DNA from: CBDCKR01 sp964572045
GTDB lineage: Bacteria > Gemmatimonadota > Gemmatimonadetes > Longimicrobiales > Gaopeijiaceae
Length of the DNA stretch: 64,000 bases
Direction of reading: 5' to 3'
NCBI GenBank assembly: GCA_964572045.1
Contig: CAZNEI010000007.1
Span: 15,052 to 79,051, forward strand
The position numbers and the translations under genes were made by a program. Below the pieces are notes generated by a model. That model ran no database searches. It had not been told where the DNA came from and saw only the letters and a list, made by a program, of their open reading frames with translations. Shown here piece by piece: positions 8,068-15,719 of this stretch. Positions within the stretch are counted from its first letter, which is position 1. Each line of letters starts with the position of its first letter.

Positions 8068-10071
8068 ATGATGGGAAGCAGAACACGGCAGAGGCCTCGT
8101 GGTCTTGTAGGTTCCTTGGCGGCTGTGGGGCTCGCCATGCTGCTCGCGGCGCACCCGCCGCCCGAGTCTCCGGTCGCCGACGCCGCCATGCGTGGGGAGA
8201 CGCACTTGGTCCGGTCGCTCCTCTCCGAAGGCGCCGACGTCAACGCTGCGCAGGGCGATGGCATGACCGCCCTGCATTGGGCGGCCGAGCGCGCCAACGC
8301 GGAGATGGCCGGAATCCTGATCTACAGCGGGGCGAACGTGCATGCCGTGACCCGAATCGGTCAGTACACTCCCCTGCATCTGGCCGCCAGGTCGGCGGGC
8401 GATCGGATCGTGGGCATGCTGCTCGACGCCGGCGCGAATGTGTCGGCTCGGACGACGAACAGCGGCGCGACGCCCCTGCATCTGGCGGCGGCAGCGGGCA
8501 ACGCGAAGTCTGTGGCCCTGCTGGTCGAACACGGCGCCGATCTGAACGCCCGGGAACACGCTTGGCAGCAGACGCCCCTGATCTTCGCCGCCTCCCTGAA
8601 CCGGGTGGAGGTGATCGAGGAGTTGCTCGCCCGGGGAGCGGATCCGTCGATTGCGAGCGAGGTGATGGACCTCAAGCTGCAGAGCAAGCTCGACGAGGCG
8701 GCAGCCGAACGCTACAAGGAAGCGCTCTCCGGCTTCGAGGAGGAGGGGCAGGAGACGACTCTCGCGTCGCTTACGGTCTCCGACGCGCGCGTCGGGGTTC
8801 AGCCCCGTATTCGCACTCCCGGGGAGATGGCGGCGGCGACCCTGGCGGCTCGGAAGGTCTACGAGACCCGTGAGATCCCGACGGAGCCGAAGGAGGGAGA
8901 CGACGACGCTTCCGGAGACGACGGCATCGGGCACCAGGGGGGCCTCACCCCCCTTCTCCACGCCGCGCGCCAAGGCCACCACGAGGCTGTACGGGTGCTG
9001 CTGGACGGGGGTGCCGACGCAGACCAGGTCAGCACGGGCGACGGCACGAGCCCCCTGCTCATGGCGGCCATCAACAGCCAGTACGACGTGGCGCTCCTGC
9101 TCATCGAGCGGGGCGCCGACCCGAACGTCGCGTCGGAGTTGAACGGGATCGCTCCGCTCTGGGCGACGATCAACTCACGGTGGCAGCCGCGCACCCGGTT
9201 CCCGCAGCCTCAGGAGCAGGGCCTGCAGAACGCGTCGTATCTGGACGTCATGAAGGCGCTCCTCGAAGCAGGCGCCGATCCGAACGCGCGGACGACGAAG
9301 CACCCGTGGTACATGGTCTATACCGGGTGCGGAAACCGTAACTGCGGGCTCGTGAACACTTGGGGCGCGACCGCATTCTGGCGTGCCTCCTACGGCACCG
9401 ACGTAGAGGCGATGAGGTTGCTTGTCGAGTACGGTGCGGATCCCCACATCGCGACGATCAAGCCGCCGCCCCGGCGCCGCTCCGCCCAGAACCAAGCGGT
9501 CAATCCAGCGGTCGCCGAACTAACGGACTCGGCCCGCACAGCCCGCCTCAGGCAGCCGTGGTTCCTCAGTTCGGACTTCAAGCGCGAGAAGGAAAAGGAT
9601 GCCGAGCAGGCGAAGAACCTGGTGGATCCCACCGACCCCTACGACCGCACAGGGGGGGTAGAGGACCAGTCCGGTCTGCCACCGATTCCGGAAGGGGGGC
9701 CGGGAGTCTATCCGATCCACGCGGCCTCCGGCGTCGGATACGGTGAAGGCTACGCCGGCAACGCACACCGGCATGCCCCCGACGGTTGGCTCGGGGCGGT
9801 GAAGTACCTGATCGAAGAGGTGGGCGTGGACGTGAACCTGAGGGACCACAACGGCTACACCGCGCTGCACCATGCGGCCGCCCGCGGCGACACGGAGCTG
9901 ATCCAATACCTGGTGGACATGGGCGCCGACGTGATGGTGGTGAGCCGGGCGGGGCAGACGACGGTGGATATGGCGAACGGACCGGTGTCCCGGGTTTCAC
10001 CCTACCCTGAGGCGATCGCCCTCTTGGAGGGCCTCGGAGCGATCAACAACCACAACTGCAAGTCGTGCTGA
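8068..10071 (+). CDS. Exported ankyrin-repeat protein ending in CKSC
   Basis: A 667-residue protein starting four bases after the DUF1552 stop, so it is in the same operon. The N terminus (RQRPRGLVGSLAAVGLAMLLAA) looks like a Sec signal. About eleven ankyrin repeats follow in three blocks (roughly residues 35-200, 290-470 and 570-650), with typical TPLHLAA and GADPN motifs. The two linkers between blocks are charged and probably disordered. C421 and C426 sit in a non-repeat insertion (TGCGNRNCG), and the chain ends exactly with NNHNCKSC, giving a terminal CxxC. The ankyrin surface probably binds the two upstream proteins in the periplasm; that role is inferred from the operon. Confidence 0.9.
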   Translation: MMGSRTRQRPRGLVGSLAAVGLAMLLAAHPPPESPVADAAMRGETHLVRSLLSEGADVNAAQGDGMTALHWAAERANAEMAGILIYSGANVHAVTRIGQYTPLHLAARSAGDRIVGMLLDAGANVSARTTNSGATPLHLAAAAGNAKSVALLVEHGADLNAREHAWQQTPLIFAASLNRVEVIEELLARGADPSIASEVMDLKLQSKLDEAAAERYKEALSGFEEEGQETTLASLTVSDARVGVQPRIRTPGEMAAATLAARKVYETREIPTEPKEGDDDASGDDGIGHQGGLTPLLHAARQGHHEAVRVLLDGGADADQVSTGDGTSPLLMAAINSQYDVALLLIERGADPNVASELNGIAPLWATINSRWQPRTRFPQPQEQGLQNASYLDVMKALLEAGADPNARTTKHPWYMVYTGCGNRNCGLVNTWGATAFWRASYGTDVEAMRLLVEYGADPHIATIKPPPRRRSAQNQAVNPAVAELTDSARTARLRQPWFLSSDFKREKEKDAEQAKNLVDPTDPYDRTGGVEDQSGLPPIPEGGPGVYPIHAASGVGYGEGYAGNAHRHAPDGWLGAVKYLIEEVGVDVNLRDHNGYTALHHAAARGDTELIQYLVDMGADVMVVSRAGQTTVDMANGPVSRVSPYPEAIALLEGLGAINNHNCKSC

Positions 10072-10084
10072 CCTAGGCCTGCCG

Positions 10085-10110
10085 CGGCGGCTTCTCCCGG
10101 CGCGCCGCCG
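10085..10110. terminator. GC-rich hairpin between convergent genes
   Basis: CGGCGGC (10085-10091) pairs perfectly with GCCGCCG (10104-10110) across a 12-base loop. It lies between the stop codons of the ankyrin gene and the converging cytochrome gene, so it could end transcription from both sides. There is no T tract. Confidence 0.4.
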
Positions 10111-10128
10111 GAGGACGCAAAAGCAGCG

Positions 10129-10695
10129 CTAGCGGTCCTGGGCCGCCTCGATCGCCTCGCGTATTATCAGGTACGACCCGGTCGGAAGGCCGGAAGCGGG
10201 AGCGGCCGACAAGAGATCCAGCGCCGGCGGTTCCTCCGGCTTGCGGAACGTTCGGTGGCAGCCGGTGCAGGCCCGCTGTACGCCCGTCACGCCCTCCTCG
10301 ACCGCACCGATGTCTCCCGCGTAGACGGCATCCAGCAGACCGCTCGCGGCGCTCTCAAGACGCTCCCGCGCTTCGCGGAATCCCTCCTCGTCCTCCCAGA
10401 TCTCGTCCATGGCGCGCGTGTCGTCCCCACCCGAGCCCTGCGGAAAAACGTCGGCCGCCATCACGGAAAGCCGATGCAGCGCCGTGGCATGGGCCAGTAT
10501 ATGGCTCCGATACTCAACCTCGTCGTCCACGATCGCGATGACCGCGTCTCGGTGCGCCTCCAGCCCCTGCATGACCTTCTGACGGTACTCGATCACCGCC
10601 GAGGGGCTGTCCTGGGCCTGGGTTCCGATCGGAGACAGCACGACAAGGGAGCCCAGAAGGACTGACCGCACGAACCTCGTTGATGGAAGCTTCAC
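10129..10695 (-). CDS. Cytochrome c'-like exported monoheme protein
   Basis: A 188-residue protein with a Sec signal (RFVRSVLLGSLVVLSPIGTQAQ), a helical body and one C-terminal heme site C143TGCH, arranged as in class II cytochrome c (c', c-556): a four-helix bundle with the heme motif near the end. An extra 40 residues rich in Leu and Ala follow the heme site. The start is taken as GTG 10695 behind GGGAGAAGAGG; an upstream ATG at 10764 would put 23 charged residues before the signal. It converges on the DUF1592/DUF1552/ankyrin operon and may be an electron carrier for it, which is inference. Confidence 0.8.
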   Translation of the reverse strand: MKLPSTRFVRSVLLGSLVVLSPIGTQAQDSPSAVIEYRQKVMQGLEAHRDAVIAIVDDEVEYRSHILAHATALHRLSVMAADVFPQGSGGDDTRAMDEIWEDEEGFREARERLESAASGLLDAVYAGDIGAVEEGVTGVQRACTGCHRTFRKPEEPPALDLLSAAPASGLPTGSYLIIREAIEAAQDR

Positions 10696-10810
10696 AGCCT
10701 CTTCTCCCGTTGGCCGTTTGTCCGCCTGCCTCCCTAAACTAGGCGCCCGTCCTCGACCCGTCATGGTTCAAGATCTGTCTTCCCCCCCGGATCCATCTCT
10801 ACGGGATGAG

Positions 10811-10846
10811 TTGTTTCGTTCTGATTTTCGGTTTATATTCGGTTTA
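10811..10846 (+). promoter_or_regulatory. Promoter with TTCGG direct repeat before the DUF6504-recX operon
   Basis: A -35-like TTGTTT (10811-10816) and a -10-like TATATT (10834-10839) are 17 bases apart. The -10 is embedded in a perfect 9-base direct repeat TTCGGTTTA at 10827 and 10838 (period 11). Nearly the same 16 bases recur at the dnaE2 promoter, and both end 29-30 bases before the start codon. The period of 11 is that of the direct-repeat LexA boxes of alphaproteobacteria, so a damage-response operator is likely. No LexA gene is in the window. Confidence 0.6.
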
Positions 10847-10872
10847 CGTGAGCCGACGAACCCCGAAGCGCG

Positions 10873-11181
10873 ATGAGCCTCCCGAACCCGCCAACCAACC
10901 GCGCCAACGACGGGCACCCCACCGAACTTCACCGCCAGAGGCTTCGCCCGCTGAGGTCCCCTGCTCCGGTTCAGGTCAGGACGGGTTCCGACGGTCTGCC
11001 CACCGAGCTGCACCGACGTGGAAAGCGGTTTCGGGTGATCGCAGTGCGGGAACACTGGAGGATCGACGACGAGTGGTGGCGCAATCCCATCTCCAGGGAG
11101 TACTTCGCTCTGGTTCTTGAAGATGGACGCCCCGTCATCCTCTTCCGCGACTTGGTGTCCGGAGGGTGGTACGGCCAGTGA
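10873..11181 (+). CDS. DUF6504-like small protein
   Basis: A 102-residue cytosolic protein. Its conserved half is C-terminal: VIAVREHWRIDDEWWRNPIS then YFALVLEDGRPVILFRDLV and GGWY, which matches the small DUF6504-type proteins often found beside ImuB or DnaE2 genes. The first 35 residues are low complexity, but the start at ATG 10873 is supported by the promoter element that ends 27 bases earlier. Its stop overlaps the recX start as GTGA (11178-11181), so the two are co-translated. A role in mutagenic repair is suggested by these neighbours only. Confidence 0.7.
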   Translation: MSLPNPPTNRANDGHPTELHRQRLRPLRSPAPVQVRTGSDGLPTELHRRGKRFRVIAVREHWRIDDEWWRNPISREYFALVLEDGRPVILFRDLVSGGWYGQ

Positions 11182-12839
11182 AGGTCCTCCGGATTCACTC
11201 GGCCGCTCGCAAGAGAGACGGGGTTCGGGTGCACGTCGATGGCCAGGATCCTCTCGAGCTCGCGCTTGAGGTCGTCGAGCGCTCAGGGATCCGGGAGGGT
11301 ATCGAGCTAGGATCAGCCGAGGTCGCCCGTCTACGAGAAGACGATACGAAGTGGCGCCTCCGTCAGGCCGCACTACGCCTGCTGTCGTACCGCTCAAGAA
11401 CGGAGCGCGAGCTCCGTGTCCGACTCCGGGCGAAGGGCTTTCCTCCTGCCCTCGTCGAGTGGTGTCTCCATCGATTGCGAGAACAGGAGCTGCTGGACGA
11501 CCAAGCCTTCGCTTCGGCACACGTGCGCCATCGGATTCGCCTACGCCCGCGGGGACGCTCCAAGCTGAGAGAGGAGCTGCGCCGCAAGGGTGTGGTCGCA
11601 CATGTCGCCGACGAAGCGATCACGGAGGCCTTTCTCGAAGAAGAGACTTCAGACGAGACGCTGGCCCGGGAGGTGGCCCTCAAGTGGGTCGAGCGTGGGG
11701 GCCGAGTCGTCGCAAAGGCCCTCACGGCCGCCCGTTTTTCGGAGGAGCGAGAAAGGACTCGACGCCGACTCTACGCCTTCTTGAGCCGCAGAGGCTTCGC
11801 CCCCGACGCCATCCGCTCCGCCTTTGCGGCGGCCGTAGAGAGAGGGCGGCCGACATCTGACTGGCGGGAGCTGAGCACTTCGGCGTCCGTGTCCGTTCAT
11901 CCTCCCGCTCCCGCGCGGCACGCGGCACGTTTGTCAGTCGCACGTAGATCGATCCTCCACCATTCTCCGCAAGGCTCCCAGCTCGGAGCGCACCGCATCG
12001 CGAGCGCGACTCTCCGACCAGTTCCAGCTCCTCCAATCGGCCGGTCGCTCAGGCCCCCACCGTCTCAGGAGGCGGTTTGCAACCAGGCAGCGTCCCTCTT
12101 CTGTCAGCTCGCCGAGGCGGGATACCACGACGGGCGCCGCGTCGCTTCCCAGGGAGGCGAGGTACTCCATGTCGAGGTCCGCTTCCAACTCCTCGACCCG
12201 GTCGAGATTCCTGCGGACGACGTGCTCGGCCGGATTCAGAACCTGAAGTCCCGCCACCAGAGCGAATCCCGTAGCCAGCACTCCGAAGGCGAACGGCTCT
12301 CTGCGACCGCGCAGAACGGTGAGGCCGAACCACAACACGATCCCCGTCAGCCAAGCGAGGACGGCTGTTGCGATATAGCGGAGCTCCGTCATGCCGTAGG
12401 CGGCCTGATACGCGAACATCCGTTGCAGCGCAGAGGCTACGATGGCGAGGAGCAGAAGCAGGTGCAGGCCGGCCAGGCCGCCAAAGACCCGGCGCGCCTT
12501 CGGCCTACGGTCCTCGAGCAGGCCGTCGGCCGCCAGAAGCCACGGAATCGAGAGGGCCACGGCTGCGACGAGCTGGAAGAAGCCCGCACGAGCGTAGGCG
12601 GCGTAGGTCAGCCCGGGGGTGACCTCCACCCATCCGGCGCCAGCGAAGAGGTAGCGAAACTGCACAGCAACGAAGGTGAGGAACAGCAGGTTCACAAGGC
12701 CGAGGGCGGTGCCCACCTCCGGGATCGCGAGGGACAAACGCGCCCGCTTGAGCTCCCGCATCCCGTCGAGCCGGGTCCCGGACGAGAAGCCGACAAGGTA
12801 TCCGCACGCCAGCCAAGACAGGATCGCCGCCCCTGCTAG
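11178..12839 (+). CDS. recX: RecX regulator, open frame without its expected stop
   Basis: RecX-like sequence runs from GTG 11178 to about 11860: an N-terminal beta part, then three-helix repeats (RLLSYRSRTERELRVRLRAK, LDDQAFASAHVRHR, LSRRGFAPDAIRSAFAAA). RecX binds RecA filaments and limits their activity. The frame then stays open to 12839, reading antisense through the membrane-protein gene on the other strand, and those 325 codons have no plausible protein character. Stops in the other two frames stand at 11836 and 11857, just where RecX proteins end. The natural stop was therefore probably lost to a small indel or an assembly error, and the true product is likely about 225 residues. Confidence 0.7.
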   Translation: MKVLRIHSAARKRDGVRVHVDGQDPLELALEVVERSGIREGIELGSAEVARLREDDTKWRLRQAALRLLSYRSRTERELRVRLRAKGFPPALVEWCLHRLREQELLDDQAFASAHVRHRIRLRPRGRSKLREELRRKGVVAHVADEAITEAFLEEETSDETLAREVALKWVERGGRVVAKALTAARFSEERERTRRRLYAFLSRRGFAPDAIRSAFAAAVERGRPTSDWRELSTSASVSVHPPAPARHAARLSVARRSILHHSPQGSQLGAHRIASATLRPVPAPPIGRSLRPPPSQEAVCNQAASLFCQLAEAGYHDGRRVASQGGEVLHVEVRFQLLDPVEIPADDVLGRIQNLKSRHQSESRSQHSEGERLSATAQNGEAEPQHDPRQPSEDGCCDIAELRHAVGGLIREHPLQRRGYDGEEQKQVQAGQAAKDPARLRPTVLEQAVGRQKPRNREGHGCDELEEARTSVGGVGQPGGDLHPSGASEEVAKLHSNEGEEQQVHKAEGGAHLRDREGQTRPLELPHPVEPGPGREADKVSARQPRQDRRPC

Positions 12840-13445
12840 GTGCGAGCCAAAGTCCTCGAGGTCGATCCTCATGAAGTCTTCGACCATGCTCGTGAACACC
12901 GGGTCGGCCGAGGCGAAGAGCGCTCCGAAAACCACCAACGGAAGTCCCGCGAGCAGAAGGCCCCCGATCGCCGCTTGCGCCACCCGTCGCGTGGTCCCTC
13001 GGGACACGTCGGTGCCGCTTGCTTGCCTGTCGCGCCGGCTGAACAGGCGCAGTCCCCCAAACGCAGAGCGAAATCCCGCACCCACCATCGCTTCTATCAC
13101 TTCGGTTACGCTCGCGCGGCGGACCCATGCACGACCGCCGTGGAGCGCAGGCAGGGTGAAGGCGGTGCAGGCTGCGAGAAACGTTCCCAGGCGGAGAAGG
13201 TCGGAGCCGCGCCACAGGAGGGCGGCACCGGTGAGGATGCCCACCACCATCCACGTCGACGCTTCTCGACTCAGGAGACACCCGCCCCCCTTCGCCACGA
13301 CCTGCACCGAAGCCGCAAGCCCCGCGAATAAGAGGAAGAAGTTGAGCCCGGGGCCTCCGGGGGCCCGGAGTAGATGGTCTCCGGCCACTCCCATCACGAC
13401 GCCCGCACCGAGGATCGCCGCCACCGGCAAGGCACGATCACTCAC
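11934..13445 (-). CDS. DUF4173/DUF4153-type polytopic membrane protein
   Basis: A 503-residue protein with about a dozen hydrophobic helices, including AALLWRGSDLLRLGTFLAAC and IVLWFGLTVLRGR, and a cytosolic C-terminal tail of about 100 residues (ELEADLDMEYLASLGSDAAP). The pattern and the RYLFAGAG/GLTYAAYARAGFFQL block fit DUF4173/DUF4153 proteins, whose function is unknown. The start is taken at GTG 13445 behind GGGAG; this codon overlaps the uppS stop (8 bases), indicating coupled translation. A start at 13526 would overlap uppS by 89 bases. Confidence 0.8.
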   Translation of the reverse strand: MSDRALPVAAILGAGVVMGVAGDHLLRAPGGPGLNFFLLFAGLAASVQVVAKGGGCLLSREASTWMVVGILTGAALLWRGSDLLRLGTFLAACTAFTLPALHGGRAWVRRASVTEVIEAMVGAGFRSAFGGLRLFSRRDRQASGTDVSRGTTRRVAQAAIGGLLLAGLPLVVFGALFASADPVFTSMVEDFMRIDLEDFGSHLAGAAILSWLACGYLVGFSSGTRLDGMRELKRARLSLAIPEVGTALGLVNLLFLTFVAVQFRYLFAGAGWVEVTPGLTYAAYARAGFFQLVAAVALSIPWLLAADGLLEDRRPKARRVFGGLAGLHLLLLLAIVASALQRMFAYQAAYGMTELRYIATAVLAWLTGIVLWFGLTVLRGRREPFAFGVLATGFALVAGLQVLNPAEHVVRRNLDRVEELEADLDMEYLASLGSDAAPVVVSRLGELTEEGRCLVANRLLRRWGPERPADWRSWNWSESRARDAVRSELGALRRMVEDRSTCD

Positions 13446-14265
13446 GTTCCAGCTCCCGGCCAAAAGGCACTGACGAAGCCCGCCCGCCCCCGACTGCGGG
13501 AGATAGGGTCCCGAAGCGGCGATCACGAGCGTGGAACTCGCGGACAGCGGACGCGAGTTCGTCTTTCCCGAAGTCGGGCCACAGTGTGTCGGTGAAGAAG
13601 GGTTCCGCGTAGGCCGATTCCCAGAGAAGGAAGTCGCTCAGCCGCTTTTCTCCTCCGGTGCGGACCATCAGGTCGACATTACGGGTTCCGGGCGGGGCGT
13701 TCTGTGCAAGCGCGAGCGCGCGGCCGAAGGACTCCCGCGAAGGGGCCTCGATGCCGGCCAGAAGCGCCGTAGCTGCCAGAAGCGCCTCTCGGGCCGAGTA
13801 GTCGACCGCGAGCCGAAGGTGCATGGAGGACCCTCGTCGCGTGCGGGCCTCGACGGCCTCGATCTCCCTCCTGAGGGCGTCGGGTAGACGATCCCTACGC
13901 CCGATGACGCTGAGCCGCACGTCGTGCTCGGCCAGACGGTCCGACTCTGAGCGGAGATGGGACCCCAGGAGACGCATCAGATGGTCCACTTCGGCGCGCG
14001 GACGGCCCCAGTTACTGGCCGAGAACGCATACAGCGTCAGCGTCGTAATCCCCAGGCCGGGGGCGGCCTCGACCGCGCGACGGACCGCCGTGGCTCCGGC
14101 CGCATGGCCCGCCCGGCGAGGTCGGTCCCGGCTTCGAGCCCATCGGCCGTTTCCGTCCATGATGATGGCGACATGGAACTCGTCACCTCTGGAATCCACG
14201 GTGGTAGCGACCCATCGTGCCGAACTCGAGGCGGGTCCACGTATCTTGAAGCCACTTGTGTTCAT
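13438..14265 (-). CDS. uppS: Isoprenyl transferase (undecaprenyl diphosphate synthase)
   Basis: A 275-residue cis-prenyltransferase that adds isopentenyl units to farnesyl diphosphate to make the undecaprenyl carrier for cell-wall synthesis. Signature motifs are HVAIIMDGNGRWA with the catalytic Asp, LYAFSASNWGRP, and RTGGEKRLSDFLLWESAYAE near the C terminus. About 20 residues follow the usual RRFG end. The start ATG has GGAG eight bases upstream. It sits between a winged-helix regulator (61 bases upstream) and a DUF4173 membrane protein coupled to its stop. This is an odd setting, since uppS commonly precedes cdsA. Confidence 0.95.
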   Translation of the reverse strand: MNTSGFKIRGPASSSARWVATTVDSRGDEFHVAIIMDGNGRWARSRDRPRRAGHAAGATAVRRAVEAAPGLGITTLTLYAFSASNWGRPRAEVDHLMRLLGSHLRSESDRLAEHDVRLSVIGRRDRLPDALRREIEAVEARTRRGSSMHLRLAVDYSAREALLAATALLAGIEAPSRESFGRALALAQNAPPGTRNVDLMVRTGGEKRLSDFLLWESAYAEPFFTDTLWPDFGKDELASAVREFHARDRRFGTLSPAVGGGRASSVPFGRELERE

Positions 14266-14326
14266 AGAGTCACTCCACGAGATGTATGAGCCGGTGACTC
14301 AAGAGCCGCACCGACCGGGGGACGCC

Positions 14327-14713
14327 CTATTCCCGAATCCTTCCGATCAACGCTTCCATGTGATCCAAATACCTCTCCAGCGCCTGCCGACCTGCAGACG
14401 TCAACCGGTATTCGGTCTTGGGAAGGCGACCCTCGAAGGACTTTCGTATCTCCAGATATCCCCCCTCTTCCAGCCGTCGCGCGTGCACGCTCAGATTTCC
14501 GTCCGACGTTTCGATCCTCTTCTTGAGCTCCTTGAACGTCAGGGAAGCTTCCACCGCCAACGCGCTGACGATTCCAAGGCGAACACGCCCGTGGATGAGT
14601 CGGTCGAGGTCCACCGGACTGGTCTGGCGCGCCTTCCCTGCACGGCCCGCAGAATCCCGAGACGATCGAGGAGCTGGGCCCTCGTTTCGGGCCCTCGCAC
14701 CCTCAGCCACCAT
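14327..14713 (-). CDS. Winged-helix transcriptional regulator (HTH_34/MarR-like)
   Basis: A 128-residue regulator. The conserved body is DLDRLIHGRVRLGIVSALAV, LTFKELKKRIETSDGNLSVH and YRLTSAGRQALERYLDHMEA, the pattern of the small winged-helix family HTH_34. About 33 basic, low-complexity residues precede it. Its start overlaps the end of the upstream membrane-protein gene by 11 bases, so both are made from one mRNA. A 21-bp perfect palindrome in the promoter of that mRNA is its probable operator, implying autoregulation. Confidence 0.88.
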   Translation of the reverse strand: MVAEGARARNEGPAPRSSRDSAGRAGKARQTSPVDLDRLIHGRVRLGIVSALAVEASLTFKELKKRIETSDGNLSVHARRLEEGGYLEIRKSFEGRLPKTEYRLTSAGRQALERYLDHMEALIGRIRE

Positions 14714-15314
14714 GCCGCCTCGCGATGTTGATTCCGAACAGGATGTGCAGTCCTCCGAATCCCCCGGCCAACGCGAGGTTCGCGCCGGCCGGAGTGGCGA
14801 ATAGGGCGAAGATCCCCAACACCATGAAGCAGATCCCCATCACGGGGATCACCGACACGGAGAAGGTCCCGGCCGTGACTACTGCGGTACCGTACAAGAG
14901 CAACCACGTACCGGGTATGAGGCCTTGAGCTCCTCCGAGCCAGAGCGCTCCCGTCAACACCGCTCCGGCCACGGCCGGAGGAAGAAAGCTCAGCAGGAAC
15001 TTCCTGCCCGCCCCCGAAAGCACGGGCAGGTCGGCGCGCCTCGCCTTCCGGTGCATGGCCCAGGCACCGACGGAGACGGCGACCAAGCCTTCGATGCTCC
15101 ACACGAGAAGCCATCCTTGCGGGGTGGGCCGACCCGCAGCCACCACGGCGGCGAGCAAGGCGGTCATCCCCATCCCCACACCACCCCATCCCGGCACCGC
15201 CGTAAAGGCGTGGCTCCGCTCCATCGTGCGCCGAATAAAGCGCAAATCCTCGATCGCGCGCTCGCCAAGCGCGATTGCCTCCGCCCTGTGTTTCATCCCA
15301 GAAAGTTCCGTCAC
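14703..15314 (-). CDS. Four- to six-TM membrane protein co-encoded with the regulator
   Basis: A 203-residue protein with a short amphipathic N terminus (EAIALGERAIEDLRFIRRTM) and about six hydrophobic segments, for example WGGVGMGMTALLAAVVAAG and GLIPGTWLLLYGTAVV. It is the first gene behind the palindromic promoter and overlaps the winged-helix regulator gene, a pairing seen elsewhere with HTH_34 regulators. The frame starts at GTG 15314; ATG 15296 is an alternative with GGAA ten bases before it. No function is known to me. Confidence 0.78.
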   Translation of the reverse strand: MTELSGMKHRAEAIALGERAIEDLRFIRRTMERSHAFTAVPGWGGVGMGMTALLAAVVAAGRPTPQGWLLVWSIEGLVAVSVGAWAMHRKARRADLPVLSGAGRKFLLSFLPPAVAGAVLTGALWLGGAQGLIPGTWLLLYGTAVVTAGTFSVSVIPVMGICFMVLGIFALFATPAGANLALAGGFGGLHILFGINIARRHGG

Positions 15315-15335
15315 GATGGATAGACCATAAACCTT

Positions 15336-15356
15336 GTACTTGATAATATCAAGTAC
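15336..15356. promoter_or_regulatory. 21-bp perfect palindrome, probable operator
   Basis: GTACTTGATA-A-TATCAAGTAC has ten matched bases on each side of one central base. On the minus strand a TTGACA -35 box lies at 15364-15369, and the -10 (TTATCA at 15341-15346 with a 17-base spacer, or TATTAT with 15) falls inside the palindrome. A bound dimer would therefore block the promoter of the membrane protein and winged-helix regulator genes that starts at 15314. The A/T-rich stem is unlike a terminator, although eight T follow on the plus strand. Confidence 0.75.
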
Positions 15357-15719
15357 TTTTTTTTGTCAAGTATAGATCGTCTGGCGTGACTCGGATCAAC
15401 GAAGATCCCAAGCGAACACTACGGCCTGGCCCGGTGATATTGGGCGGCATCCAGGTCCTCCCCTTCCCTGTGGCGGCTCTCGGCGGGCGGAGTCCAGCTC
15501 CTGAATCCCTCGGGAGCCACATGGCACCCCTCCGGCCGGAGCAATCCACTGCAACCTTCGTTCCGCCGCAGGGGGCCTTGCTGCAACAACTACCGGATCC
15601 TCGCTGGGATCGGACCGCCTCACGCGGGGCGCATCTTTTCGCAAGTGCCCTGGTAGTAGGGCTACGCGCGTCATTTCGCATGGTCCCGGGTATCGAGGAA
15701 TGCAACGGCGAAGGGGAAC
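15357..15719. other. Intergenic, no gene seen
   Basis: Apart from the -35 box at 15364-15369 on the minus strand, this stretch between divergent genes has only short frames with no protein character. The GGGGAAC before 15720 serves the next gene. Confidence 0.5.

Noticed and set aside
10768..11601. A 277-codon minus-strand frame over the DUF6504 and recX genes
   Set aside because: It has arginine/proline-rich composition with no homology pattern, and it covers the shared promoter element of the opposite strand.
15349..15364. The palindrome followed by T8 on the plus strand as a rho-independent terminator
   Set aside because: The stem is A/T-rich with almost no loop, no plus-strand gene ends there, and the minus-strand promoter boxes overlap it.
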